64,000 bases of DNA from Mycogone perniciosa (Eukaryota; Ascomycota; Sordariomycetes; Hypocreales; Hypocreaceae), in the NCBI GenBank assembly GCA_025331125.1, contig JAOALB010000001.1, positions 930,001 through 994,000 on the forward strand, read 5' to 3'. The translations under genes were made by a program, and so were the position numbers. The notes below the pieces were generated by a model, which saw nothing but the letters and a program-made list of their open reading frames with translations, did not search any database and had not been told where the DNA came from. Below are positions 1-10,427 of this stretch, piece after piece (the first letter of the stretch is position 1; every line of letters begins with the position of its first letter).

Positions 1-339
1 ATGGATTTCAGAAATCCATAATGTCGGAGATTTGACACAATTGCTGGAATGATTCGGATAGGGAGAGTTGTCATGACGAGTACGAAGTAATAATCGAACA
101 GTTCTTTTAGTAGGAGGCGAGACGAAACCAGCAGGCGGTGACCATTCTGCCGCATCCAATTCACCATAGCCAAGCGCAGACCCCAACCCAGTCGGAGCTC
201 GGCATAGCTCAATATCAATCAACTCTCACGCCAAACTTACGGCCACATTTAAGAAGAGAAGGGAGCTGGGAAGACAGAGACAGCAGCATCTTGCGACCTT
301 TCAATCAACGCCACTGAATTCGCATCTAAATCCCCTTCA
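1..339. other. Upstream region of CMC1
   Basis: This stretch holds the left edge of the window and the presumed promoter and 5' leader of CMC1. I see no open frame with protein-like sequence and no repeat. The upstream neighbour lies outside the window, so the promoter could be shared. Confidence 0.5.
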
Positions 340-933
340 ATGGCCGCAATGGCCGCCGGAACCCCCCCCAACATCCCTCAAGAGCGCCTCGGCATGCCCT
401 CTCGGAATCCGTTACCTCTGTCGACATCACAGGAGACGCAAGTGCGAGATATATACTATGCCAAAGTACGCAAACTATGTGCCGACGAGATCAAAGGTAA
501 GGAGCGCAAGACATGGCGACGAGAGGCGGTTGGGGTGTCGGTGGCATGATCCCCAATTGCTCCCTCCGCAGTTTGTCCTTTGCAGTTTCTGGTATCATTG
601 TGCTAAACGTGAGATGTAGCATTCGCCGAATGCGCCCTCGGTCGAACATTTACCGTCTCATTCGCATGCCGCGAACAGCACCGCGCCATGAACGGGTGTA
701 TGAAACTCAAAGCCACACAAGCAGAACACGACGCCGCGCGAGAGGAATGGTTCGCCCTGCGATTGGAGCGCCAGAAACAGCGAGAGCGAAAGGCCAGGAT
801 GGCAGCTGCCCAAGAGGAGTTTATGCGCGAGTGGTGGGGGTTGCCGGAACATGTGCGCTTGTCGAAGCAGCGCGAGATGGAGAAGAGAGGGGAGAAGATA
901 CCCGCCGCCAAGCCAGAGAGCAGCACAAAATGA
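340..933 (+). CDS. CMC1: Twin CX9C protein Cmc1, cytochrome c oxidase assembly factor
   Basis: Two exons, 340-496 and 620-933, give 156 residues. The 123-nt intron has a GTAAGG donor and a TAG acceptor, and the frame closes across it. The joined protein reads C-ADEIKAFAE-C and later C-REQHRAMNG-C, two CX9C motifs typical of the Cmc1 family (known role: intermembrane-space proteins with paired disulfides that help cytochrome c oxidase assembly and copper handling). The C-terminal part is highly charged and rich in Arg, Lys and Glu, probably helical. The first ATG of the frame is used; a second Met lies three residues later. It converges with the D-amino-acid oxidase gene, with 243 bp between the stops. 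Family assignment is strong; the exact role within the Cmc1/Cmc2 group is inferred. Confidence 0.85.
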
Positions 934-1176
934 GAGCCGGGAGTTTTTAGAAAACGTGAAGAAGAGAGGGAGAAGATGGTTAGACCTTCAGGGGGCGGGT
1001 TTGGTATTGGCGTTTTTGGGGGGACTTGCATGAAAAAACTCGCATCTACACTCTGTTGCGCATATATGAGAGACGACGGTGGAGGAGTGCCTGTACGCAT
1101 ATATCCTGGAGGGGACTCTGTTTGTATGATTATGAAGGCGAAAGGATGCTAACGAATCAAAGAAGACCAAGATAAA

Positions 1177-2426
1177 TCACTGCTTGACCAACTCCAGGAC
1201 TGTCTCTGCCACGCCCCACGAGAGTTCAAAGCCCCTGCCGCCGAGACCATACGCATGAACAACAGCTCTACCACCAGCATCATCTTCCAGTCCCTTGACC
1301 TCGCCTGCTGGTATCTCCTCCCTCTCGAGCCTAATTCCACCATGGCGGGTCGGTCTCCGTCCCACAATATCACCCAGGGGGCGGAGGGGGCCATCGGCTA
1401 CAATAGGGGGGTACGTTGCTGCAAACGCGGAGAGCAAGCGGGCCCGTGTTTCGGGGCTCGGGTCCGTTTCCCAGTTATCTGGCTCCTTAGTACCGCCGAT
1501 GATAGTGCCACCATGGAAGCTGCGGGGCACGGAGAACGTCCATGAGCCGTCGGCGTTTTGGCGGGTGACGGTTGCGTCGCAGGAGTTTGCCACGAGGCAG
1601 GTTTGGCCTGCAAATGATGAGTGGGAGAAGACAAGAGGAGAGCGAGTGTGAGTTGTGGAGGTTATGCAAGAGGGAAACAAAATGAAATGTTACCTCGTGT
1701 AGGAAATGCGGCTGTGTCGTTGAATCCTGCTCCGGAGCAGTTGATGATGGTTTTCACATCGGGAAGTGACTTGATCAAAAAGGCTTCGTGCAAGTTGCTG
1801 AGTTCCTTGACCATTATTTTACCACCCAAGAGGTGGAATTGTCTGAGGAGAAAAGAACAATAGACCATTGGGTTGACACACCAGGTCTTATACTCACACC
1901 CCCAAGTCACTTTGTCATCTGGAAACTCCTTACTGTCCAAGAGTCGAAACTCTACCAATCCAAGTTCACTCGCCTTCTCCTTAGTCAAGTCCCTATGTAC
2001 GGGAGGAGGGTTTTCGAAATACTCTATACCCTTCAGGAATGTGATGCCAGCTTCCACGTACTTCTTGGCTGTCTCGTCCATGTAATGATAGGTAGTTAGA
2101 GACATGGCGTGCTCACACTCTGAGGCTGGGTCAGTGGGGAGAACCCAGCGGTTGTGAGCGCCGCCCCATTGAGAGGCATAATTGATGAGGGCGCGTTTAT
2201 CCGCAGTTTCATATGGCGTGGGGAAGTCTCGGGCGACGATGGCAACTTGATAGCCTGCGCGCTGGAGGCGGAGGGCAGCGCTGAGACCGATGACTCCGGC
2301 ACTGGAAGAGAAGAGGGTGAGTTTTGGTTGCCCTTGTTTTCACGGAGATTTGAATATCTGAGAGCAATTTGGCGTTGCTGTTATCACAGTAACTAAGACT
2401 TACCCGATCACGATGATTTCTGCCAT
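1177..2426 (-). CDS. D-amino-acid oxidase (FAD-dependent, DAO family)
   Basis: Three exons, 2426-2404, 2301-1694 and 1607-1177, encode 353 residues, the usual size of D-amino-acid oxidases. The first exon is only 23 nt and must be joined to complete the FAD-binding motif IIVIGAGVIGLSAALRL near residue 5. Further family marks are NYASQWGGAHNRW, the NPMVY segment, RPTRHGGIRLE and the C-terminal HAYGLGGRGFELSWG, which contacts flavin in this fold. The enzyme oxidatively deaminates neutral D-amino acids to 2-oxo acids, ammonia and peroxide. Homologues are usually peroxisomal through an SKL-like tail, but this one ends ELVKQ, so targeting is unclear. D-aspartate oxidase is a close alternative that the sequence alone does not exclude. 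The gene is divergent from the gene at 3696, about 1.27 kb away. Confidence 0.85.
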
Positions 2427-3695
2427 GTTTCTTGTTGGGATTATTGATAAAAAGCTGGAGATTTATCAATGTTTGGATTTGGCCGATATATGGCACGACG
2501 CTTTTCGGTGATTCAAATATCTGCCAGACTGATAAACGTGACGGGATTTATTCAATAAGCTGACAGGCATATGGCAATGTCCAGGGCATCATAGTGTCTG
2601 TCTATGCGGTGATCTTCCGCAGTCGGGTCCGAGGCTCGGAGGCTACAAGCGGGGTACCGTAGTTTCCAACTCACGGCGCAAGAAACGTCACCAGGCATTT
2701 TCAGAGATCTTGAGCATCCTCGAAGAAAATGTATCGGCCAGTCTTCAACTTAGCCAGCCAACTCCTTGGCCGTTTTGTGGGGGGATAATAAGATAATACT
2801 ACAACGTACCTAGTTGTGCAGGAAGTACGGAGTATATACGGACTTGACGGAGTATTAAAGTTGCGGAGTATCAGACAGCTTACATAATACCCGTGACAAG
2901 AAATCAGAAGAACAGGGGAAACTTCAGCAACTTTTCCTTCAGACCTCATTATCATCCTCCAGCAGATCGTGATGCCTCATTCTCCTTCACTCCTCGAAAT
3001 TTTCCTCCGCCTGCACCACAACCTTCGGTATAACACCCCTGCAAAACATCCATGTTAAGCGCCATCAGGACGGGGACCAACACCAACAACCCACCAATGT
3101 GCACCCAACCTTTTTGCGCCAGTGCTCTGAATGGTTCCATTGTTTCCCCTCAGCGGCCTGGAACTATGCGCCCTTGGCGCTTAGAAGCACGCCAATGCAA
3201 TGTGATGCGGTACCCTATTGGTCCGCTCCAGTATCGCTACCATGTATCCAGGACAATGCTATTTTCGGGCTCTTACAGGCTGCCTTCGTCCGCTTGGACT
3301 CGACCACGATGTCTGTCCAAAGGCGCTTAATAGATTGATTCGATGGCGCGATCTTCGCAACTCAGCTTTACCTGTCAGACTCTTCCCCCACTGGACAAGG
3401 TTTGGTGCCGGAAAAAGAGCCGTTTTTATATCTTGCCTTGCCGCGCTGTTCCATCTTTGCCAATACAAAGTCATACTATCACCTCTTTCGTTTTCGCTTC
3501 CGTCTTGCTGGTATCCTAAGGCTCGTCCCAACCAACAAACAATGCATCGATAGCAGGATCTCGACGTTGGCTCTACTTGTTTGATACCCTGTCTTTGTGT
3601 CTTGTTTCTCGTTCCCCACACCATCGTCACTGTACATTTATCACCAACACTTCTTCTGTGAAGAAGCTGATCTCCAGATTGAGTACAGGTGAACC
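2427..3695. other. Divergent intergenic region, oxidase / unknown protein
   Basis: This region carries the promoters of two divergent genes. At 2822-2875 there are three imperfect copies of the window-wide CGGAGTA motif (gtacggagta, gacggagta, gcggagta). A small possible minus-strand gene at 2987-3140 is listed separately. The rest shows no protein-like frame. Confidence 0.45.
2987..3140 (-). CDS. Possible small membrane protein (unrecognised, low confidence)
   Basis: On the minus strand an ATG at 3140 opens a 62-residue frame ending at 2952. It begins MEPFRALAQKGWVHIGG and continues into a hydrophobic stretch, LLVLVPVLMAL, that could span a membrane. Within the frame, a CTTAAC branch-like box followed by TTTTGCAG at 3039-3040 looks like a real intron 3' end. 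Reading on from 3038 in another frame gives VIPKVVVQAEENFEE and a stop at 2987, which looks like a natural charged C-terminus. The matching donor is not clear: a GTTGTT at the right phase is weak and would remove the hydrophobic stretch. Either the 62-residue unspliced form or a spliced micro-protein is possible, or neither. I do not recognise a family. Confidence 0.2.
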
Positions 3696-5609
3696 ATGGC
3701 CTCACACCAGCCATCCGGTGGTGCCAGTTTCTCTCTGTTCCCCAACCCAAACACTTCTAAACCTCGACCTGTGACGCGCAGCAACAATCACACACCCCGA
3801 TCTCGCCGCTCGGAGTCTCGTGAGCGGAGAGTGCCAACACCACAGCAGCATCAGGAAAGGCATGCTCCTGCGCCGCATACTTCTTCACCCAACATAGACT
3901 CCTCTCCCTCTTGCTCCTCATCGCTACCAGCTCCTTTATCATCCCCTCCCCAGGATGGCAGGCAAACACCCCAACAGGGAGCATTCACCCTATTACAGTT
4001 TGAACCTCCCCACCGAGATGCTCCCGACCAAGCCTCGGCGGATGGCACTCAGCCAGTTATGACACCCGAGGAACAACAAGACGCTCTTGGCTTGGGATAT
4101 GGTCATGTCCCGGTCCAACAACCCCGGCTGACCATTGAAATCCCTGGGCGGACAGAAACCGCCTTTTCGCAAGCTCAAACCTTGGTCCATTCTAATAGTG
4201 GTCGTTCCAGAAGCTCCATTGTCAAATATCCTCTACCCGACGGACCGTACGCTGGACAGCAGCCGCAGTCCCTGCGATCCATGTTCCCAACATATAACCC
4301 TGATCTGTCCCTGGATCAGCAGAACTACGGTCCGACTCAACTGAGTCCTTCTCGGGTACCCAGGGCGATAATCAGCCGACAGAGCTATTACGAAGGTGTC
4401 GATAATGCTCCAGAACGTCCAGCTATCCGAAGTCCCGGTTACAGAGTCCCCAACAGATCGCACAATCCCCCAGCTATCCCAAAGACCTGCACTACCGATC
4501 AGCTAAGGGATCTTTGGAAGGTCACCAACGGGTGGAGGGCCCCTGGTTCTGAGGGTCGCGTCTATTGCTTAAAATTGACGCGGCAAAGTGATGCCCCCGT
4601 CTACACCCTTTCTTCGGCTTCACAACCTTTCTACAACCTTCGGCTCGACCCTACTTCCGCCTCCGCCTATGTGTCTCTCACCAGACATGACCCCAGCAAA
4701 GCTTACAAGGTTCCTAAGGCTGGATCGCATTCTTCAACCACCGGCAGCATTCTCAATGGCGCAATCGGCGGTAGTGGTCGAGGTTCTGAGAGCAAGTACT
4801 GGCAAGAGGCCCTCTCTACAACTCTTGAGGAGGAATCCCGCAAACACCTTCCTAACGACGGCCTCGTCGCGCTTCTTATGCCCCATACCGCGACAAGAAT
4901 AGCCGTGGAAAGGTCGGACGATCCCCTTTCCATTGCAGCTGCAGAAAGGGAATGTGCCCGGCTTGTCTGGGATGATGATAGTGCAAGCCACTACCTTGTG
5001 CACCCAGCCCTGGCGACGCCATTCTGCGTTACGGTAGAGAATTGTCCAGCATGGTCCCGTGTTGAGTATACTCTTGAGCACCACGAGTCACCCCAACACC
5101 TGGCCAAGTTGACGCGTGATGGTACTGGTGCCGGATGGCTGGAGATCGATACAAGCATTGCCTCGAAAATCGAGTCATTCTACATTGTCGATGTGGCTGT
5201 GGCAGCTCTACTTCTTGTTGCAGCCGCGGATGATAGGAAGTCTCCTGCTGCTGTAGCCGAGATGTTTGAGGCTCCGCCCATGCCAGAGCCACCTAAGCAA
5301 GCCCGAAGCAGCCTTAGCAGCGCGCTGAGCCGGCACCGTGACGATGACGAAGGGAAGAAAAAGAGCAAGAAAAAGAAGGACAATAAGCGTCCACGGATGG
5401 AGCAGTTTGAGATTGACCTCGAAAGCCAGAATGAGAGTCTGAGCAAGAATAGCAAGAAGTCGGATAAGAAGCAGCCATTTGGACTACGGGTTGTGATCAA
5501 GCTGGCCGAGGCCCTTTTCAAAGGTTTTGTTGGGTTGCTAACGATTGTGTTCACATGTTTTATGGGGGTTGTAAAGGTGTTTTATAGATGCGTGGGATCT
5601 AAATACTAA
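3696..5609 (+). CDS. Uncharacterised 637-residue fungal protein with C-terminal hydrophobic anchor
   Basis: This is one long intron-free frame of 637 residues that I do not recognise. Residues 1-260 are low complexity, rich in Ser, Pro, Gln and Arg, and probably disordered. Residues about 265-515 look globular, with hydrophobic/aromatic patterning (DLWKVTNGW, YWQEALSTTLEEE, LVWDDDSASHYLVHP) and a hydrophobic stretch near 495-510. A lysine cluster (KKKSKKKKDNKR, about 554-565) follows, which could be a nuclear signal or membrane-surface contact. Residues about 609-630 are strongly hydrophobic (GLLTIVFTCFMGVV), close to the C-terminus, which suggests a tail-anchored membrane protein. The start is the first ATG of the frame whose sequence looks authentic. 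It converges with UTP11. No catalytic motif was seen; membrane tethering is inferred. Confidence 0.8.
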   Translation: MASHQPSGGASFSLFPNPNTSKPRPVTRSNNHTPRSRRSESRERRVPTPQQHQERHAPAPHTSSPNIDSSPSCSSSLPAPLSSPPQDGRQTPQQGAFTLLQFEPPHRDAPDQASADGTQPVMTPEEQQDALGLGYGHVPVQQPRLTIEIPGRTETAFSQAQTLVHSNSGRSRSSIVKYPLPDGPYAGQQPQSLRSMFPTYNPDLSLDQQNYGPTQLSPSRVPRAIISRQSYYEGVDNAPERPAIRSPGYRVPNRSHNPPAIPKTCTTDQLRDLWKVTNGWRAPGSEGRVYCLKLTRQSDAPVYTLSSASQPFYNLRLDPTSASAYVSLTRHDPSKAYKVPKAGSHSSTTGSILNGAIGGSGRGSESKYWQEALSTTLEEESRKHLPNDGLVALLMPHTATRIAVERSDDPLSIAAAERECARLVWDDDSASHYLVHPALATPFCVTVENCPAWSRVEYTLEHHESPQHLAKLTRDGTGAGWLEIDTSIASKIESFYIVDVAVAALLLVAAADDRKSPAAVAEMFEAPPMPEPPKQARSSLSSALSRHRDDDEGKKKSKKKKDNKRPRMEQFEIDLESQNESLSKNSKKSDKKQPFGLRVVIKLAEALFKGFVGLLTIVFTCFMGVVKVFYRCVGSKY

Positions 5610-5645
5610 TGCAACGATCACGACCTAATGACAAATGAATAAGGG

Positions 5646-5679
5646 AATAAAAAATTTCAGCGTATTTTTTGCAATAAAA
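5646..5679 (+). terminator. Candidate polyadenylation signals of the 637-residue protein gene
   Basis: Two AATAAA-type hexamers occur at about 5646-5651 and 5673-5678, within 75 nt of the stop codon at 5609. They sit in an A/T-rich stretch and fit 3'-end formation signals. Fungal signals are loose, so this is suggestive only. Confidence 0.35.
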
Positions 5680-6755
5680 GGAATAATTCTTATTACTGCC
5701 TTTTGTCTTTGTGTTTTCGTAGTCGAAACTCAAGTGGGTAAATCCGATGTCATTGATCTGATGCTCCGTACGAAGTACTTCATACTGGTATGTAGAAGGC
5801 TACCCTACAGATTTTTCCTGGGTTAGGGTTGACAGACTTGGGCCCCCACTCACGGCGTTCGGATTAAACATTCGGCCAGCCAATTCGGACCCATAATTAT
5901 AGAAATCTTAGCTATAAAATGTCGACTCGCCCGTCGCTGTTTGGACCTTTCTTCTTTTCTTCTTCACGTCGACAATACTTCAGTATGTGCACCCCTACAG
6001 CAGCCTCCTCCTCCTCTCGACTTCGACGGCTAACAATCTCCCCAGGAGAATCATTTCTATAGTATTCGACTCTCTCTTGGTTCCCTAAAAGAGCCACAGA
6101 GCCCACCCTGGTTGATGAGCGCATATCCTCGACACCCTAGAGTGAATCCCTTGGTCCTCTCGCCCTGTCCGCAAGGATGGCGGTGGTTGCTTTGTGCGGC
6201 TGCTGTATAGAGAGTTGCTCTTAATGATCTCGACCCTATCCGTGGTCTGCCTTCGGGCGCATTGATAGGGTGGGTGTTGATGGACGTCTGACAGGCGTGT
6301 TTTCTATTCTTTTCATTGCTGCGCGAGGCTAGCCTTGGCTGTGAAGAAGAGACTTACATATGTTCTGTTGGTCTTGCTGGTGCAAATATTCATCTTCTAA
6401 CACCACACGTCGCGTTTTTTATGAATGGTCGCATCCCCCAAAAGAACAATCTTCTATGGCGAAGTCATGACTAACTTGCTCATTCACCTCCTCCTATACC
6501 ATGGCTGTAGTCATCCATGTATGTCATATCCGCAGATATACCGCATAATCTCACGAGATTGTATCTGTCACTAATAAGTTGTATAATATCATTACTAGTA
6601 TGCTAAGTGCAAGTTCCGTCACACGGACTCCATCGTATTTTGATCATTTATCTTGTTTGTATACGTACATGGCTGATCTCAACACAGCAACACCAATTTA
6701 TTTAATTATTAACGCCTAAAACATGAGGAAAATCCACTCTTCGTTTCTTCCTGCT
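5680..6755. other. Intergenic region between convergent genes
   Basis: More than 1 kb lies between the 3' ends of the 637-residue protein gene and UTP11. Small frames here are short and lack protein-like composition. A/T-rich patches near 6570-6720 probably belong to the UTP11 3' end. No repeat or RNA gene was recognised. Confidence 0.4.
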
Positions 6756-7638
6756 CTACCGCTTCCTCCGCCGCACCATAATCTTCTTTCCTCTCCTCGT
6801 ATGTCCGCCCGATGTGGCAGTTTTGGCCATCTTTGCTCGTTGTATCTCAAGCCCCCTCTCAGCGCTGGCCAGGGTCTTGACCTTTTTGCGTGAATGCTCG
6901 AGTTGTCGCTGGAGTCTGCGGAGGGATTTTTCTCTTTCAGATTCTTCGTCTTTTCCTTCTTCGTTGCCAGAGCCCTTGACGTTTCCTCCTTTCTTCCCGT
7001 CGTCGTCCTGCTCCATTTGTGATTGTAGGACCTCTTCTCTTTCTGCTTCGTCATCGAGGAAGACGATTTTCCGTGGTACCTTGGGCTTGCTCGGCCTAGC
7101 CAATCCACCATCCTCATCATCTTCATCGTCGTCATTTTCATCATCATCTTCTTCATCCAAACGATGAAGACCCCTCGTCAACACAACCTGCTCCTCAAGC
7201 CTTGCCAGCTCTTTCACAGAGACCTGCTTCATCGTCCTAACATACCCCAAATCCTGCGTCTTCAGAAGTCGCACCGTATCCAAATCCATGCTCCTATTGC
7301 CGCGATCGCCCTCCACGGTGCCTGACCACTTCCTCCCGGACTTGATTCTTGAACCGGGTCCCTTGCGGGACATCATACCGAAGTAGAATTCATCCTCGTT
7401 GCGCTCGGCTGCCTTGTCGCGGAGCGATTTGAGCTGTGCTTTTTTCTTCTTGTAGTCCTTTGCACGGAGAGAGTAGTCCTATAGTATGATGGGATCAGCG
7501 CATTTGTCTTCTAGCGGAATTCGATTAGACAGGTTTTCGAACCTTGTGCTTCTCAAGAAGACCGAGACGGCGCCGTTCAAGAGGTTGGGCGCGCTCCCTG
7601 TGGGGACGCCTATCTACGGCGTTGCGCAAGGAAGACAT
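6756..7638 (-). CDS. UTP11: U3 small nucleolar RNA-associated protein 11 (Utp11)
   Basis: Two exons, 7638-7543 and 7478-6756, separated by a 64-nt intron, encode 272 residues; yeast Utp11 is 250. The N-terminus, MSSLRNAV then RPHRERAQPLERRRLGLLEKHKDY, with RAKDYKKKKAQLKSLRDKAAERN and DEFYFGM after it, is the hallmark of the family. Utp11 is a component of the small-subunit processome that binds U3 snoRNP and is needed for early 18S rRNA processing in the nucleolus. The middle contains an acidic run of Asp/Glu (about residues 157-172) and the C-terminus is a basic coiled coil ending RRGKKIMVRRRKR, consistent with nucleolar localisation. The start is fixed by the conserved N-terminus, which needs the first exon. 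It lies in tandem downstream of the aspartyl-tRNA synthetase gene. Confidence 0.92.
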
Positions 7639-8169
7639 ATTGGCGAACGGGCTTCAGCCGTCAATTTAGACAAAGAGCTTGGCCTTGCAAGATTGAAGTG
7701 TCGATGATGCTAAGGCGGCATGGTGGCTGGAGGGAAGACGGCAGAATTTGAGATTTTTGGCGGTGAGGCCGGCTATAGCTAATGCAACTGTCGCACTAGC
7801 TCCAGTACCTACTACTAGTAGTGGGGTCGAAATATTTCCTAACCGGGAACTGGTCACAACAGAATAAGTTATCAAATCTCATGGATACAAAGTGAAAATC
7901 GTGTGCTAAAAACGGAGTAGGATTACTGATTGAGTAACATAGTATTTATTTTTCTAAATTCTGCTTTACATGGTTGGGCGATGTGGTATTATACAGGGAA
8001 GTGTCGTGATATACTATGGTACAGCGTACTGGACATGATAACCTCGGGTTCTTACAAATCTTCCGCCTAGAATCTAAACGAAAATCCATATAACTGGTCA
8101 AAAAGATAGGCCGATTTTGTATTTTTACACACGCCGTGATGTTTTCTCCTCGATCAATAAGTGGATCTC
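7639..8169. other. Spacer between UTP11 and the aspartyl-tRNA synthetase gene
   Basis: These 531 bp must hold the UTP11 promoter and the 3' untranslated region of the synthetase gene. An A/T-rich stretch lies near 7930-7970. I see nothing else distinctive. Confidence 0.4.
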
Positions 8170-10427
8170 TCACCCAGTGGGACGGTTTCCAGAGCGAAGC
8201 TGCAGGCCGTACGGCGCGAGTTGCTCATTGCTGAGCTTACTCGGGGACTGTACAAATGGGTCCTCTCCCTTCATAGTCTTCGGAAACGCAATGACGTCTC
8301 GTACAGTTGGTGTGCCTGTCATCAAGGCTACAAGCCGATCGAATCCGAGAGCAAAACCGGCGTGGGGCGGGCATCCCGAACGGAGTGCCTCGAATAGGTG
8401 GGAGAAGTCCCTGATCCTCTGGTTATTCATCTTGAGGACATCTCTCATGATGAAATCCTGGATTTCTGCCATATGGTTACGCACACTGCCCCCTCCAATC
8501 TCGATGCCGTTAAGTACTAGGTCATAGGCGGCACTCTTGGCTTGCAAGGGATCAGTGAAAAGCAACTCCAAATCTTCCTGTGAGAGAGGAGCGGTAAAAG
8601 GATGATGAGTGGCAGAAATTCCCGCCGCACCGCCCTGTCCAGGTTCTCCCTCCTCCACTGGTTTGAACATGGGGAACTCCGTTACCCAGACAAATTGGAG
8701 GGATCCTGGCTCACCGAGCTGTGGGGTTTCCATGTAGCCTGCATCAATAAGAGCCTTCCATAGCGTACTTCGAAGCTCGCCGATCTTGGTTGAACCAGCA
8801 CAGTATTGTCCAGCGGGTTTCTCTCGCGCTTGGAAGACGACAAGATCTCCATCATTGAGACCCTGGCCACCCGAAAGCAGATCCAAAACGCTTTCGTATT
8901 CGAAGCCTAGGGAAGAAAAGCCACTCAGAGGCTTGCTAGAGTCGTGAATCAGAACTTGGGGCTTGCCCTCAGGGTTTTCACCAAGCGAAGAAGGTAGATC
9001 ATCCATGAATTTGTTGACAAACTGGCGGGCTTCTGAGGGCGAGCAGTTCTGTAGTGGGAATGTGAAGGCTTCTATCAGAGGGTCGGATAGATGTGTTATC
9101 ATTCCAACGAAATTTCTGAAAGGCTCGATATCTTGAATGGCGTGTATCTAAAAATGTCAACTTCGGAACTTTGATGATGAGAATTGGACCTACCCGTAAG
9201 GGTATCCGGAGGTCCGGTTTATCGGAGCCATATGCAGCAATACTGTCCGCAAAAGTAATGCTAGTGAACTGGTGGGCAACACGTTCACCGGTCATTGGAG
9301 GGCCATCAGGGATATCAGCTACGACAGGAATTATTTCCCCCCGAATATCCTTGTAACTGTGTACTGGCCGAAGAGCAGCTAAAGCCTTCAGTAGGATGTC
9401 GTTGATATCTCGTTGCACCGTATGTGCATTGGCAAAGGCCCATTCCATATCAAGCTGGGTAAATTCGTTAGCATGCATATGCGATAAAAGCTCTGGTTCT
9501 ATCTCGAACCTGTGAGAACTCGGGCTGTCTGTCGGCACGAAGATCTTCATCACGGTAGCAGCGTGCCCATTGCATATAGCGCATGATGCCACTAGCCATG
9601 AGGACCTGCTTGTATTGTTGTGGGCTCTGGCTCAAAGCGAAGGCAGTGCCTTTTTGGCGAGTAGGGACTAGAAACTCTCTGGCTCCCTCTGGGGTGGATT
9701 TGAAGAGGGTTGGGGTCTCAACATCCACGAAGGCTTTTTCGAGAAGTCCTTCGTTGAGCATTCCTTTTAGCCATGATCTGAACTTGAGTCTAGCTTGCAA
9801 CTCAGGATGGAAGCGAATTTGGAGGTGTCTTTTGGTTGGTGGGAACTGGACGTCGGGTGTTACGATGAGATCCTTGGGGACGCTGTTGAGTGGTCGAATG
9901 CTATCAAGGTAAACCGTTCGTTTTGGGGCGCTCTCACTGTGAGACACATCAACCTTGTCCGCTGGCTCATGCTGTCTTATACGGACAAGAACAGGACTGA
10001 AAGCTGGAACTTGACGAAAAGCCGAGTGAGCCTTGCTGTCTCTCTCTGCACTAGAGCAGACCTGAATCACTTCACCAGATGGCGTTGTGAGATCGGCAAA
10101 TGAGAGGTGCTTCGAAACGTTACGTCTCTTGCCCAATAGGCCAACACATACGCCCTCGGATCCAATTTCAAGGGGGCCATCGACGCCATGGTCTATTAAT
10201 GGTTAGGGAGAAGTGTGAAAATACGTTCATAAGAGCCTACATCTGTTCCAAAGGTCTAACAATTCCGTCCGCCTCGATTGCCTCTTTGACTCATCTTGAG
10301 CACCATGTGAATAAGAACGGAGAGCGCTAGACAAGGATTGCCGAGGAAATATCGGCGTTATAACACTTGAATGTGCACTTCGACGCAATGCGAGGCTGCA
10401 ACGGCCAATATGAGGCCCCATTGCCAA
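8170..10427 (-). CDS. MSD1: Mitochondrial aspartyl-tRNA synthetase (bacterial type, class II)
   Basis: Four exons, 10427-10241, 10192-9510, 9454-9194 and 9147-8170, give 702 residues. Introns are 48, 55 and 46 nt, and all phases close. The N-terminus is rich in Arg, Ser and Ala without acidic residues for its first stretch, as in a mitochondrial presequence. An OB-fold anticodon-binding region follows (GLLGKRRNVSKHLSFADL). The class II core then shows the motif 2 block RCYRDEDLRADRQPEFSQ, a bacterial-type GAD insertion, and motif 3, GFALGFDRLVAL, near the C-terminus. The enzyme charges mitochondrial tRNA-Asp with aspartate. The bacterial-type insertion separates it from the cytosolic enzyme. 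It is divergent from the AP180 gene across about 1.1 kb. Confidence 0.93.
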
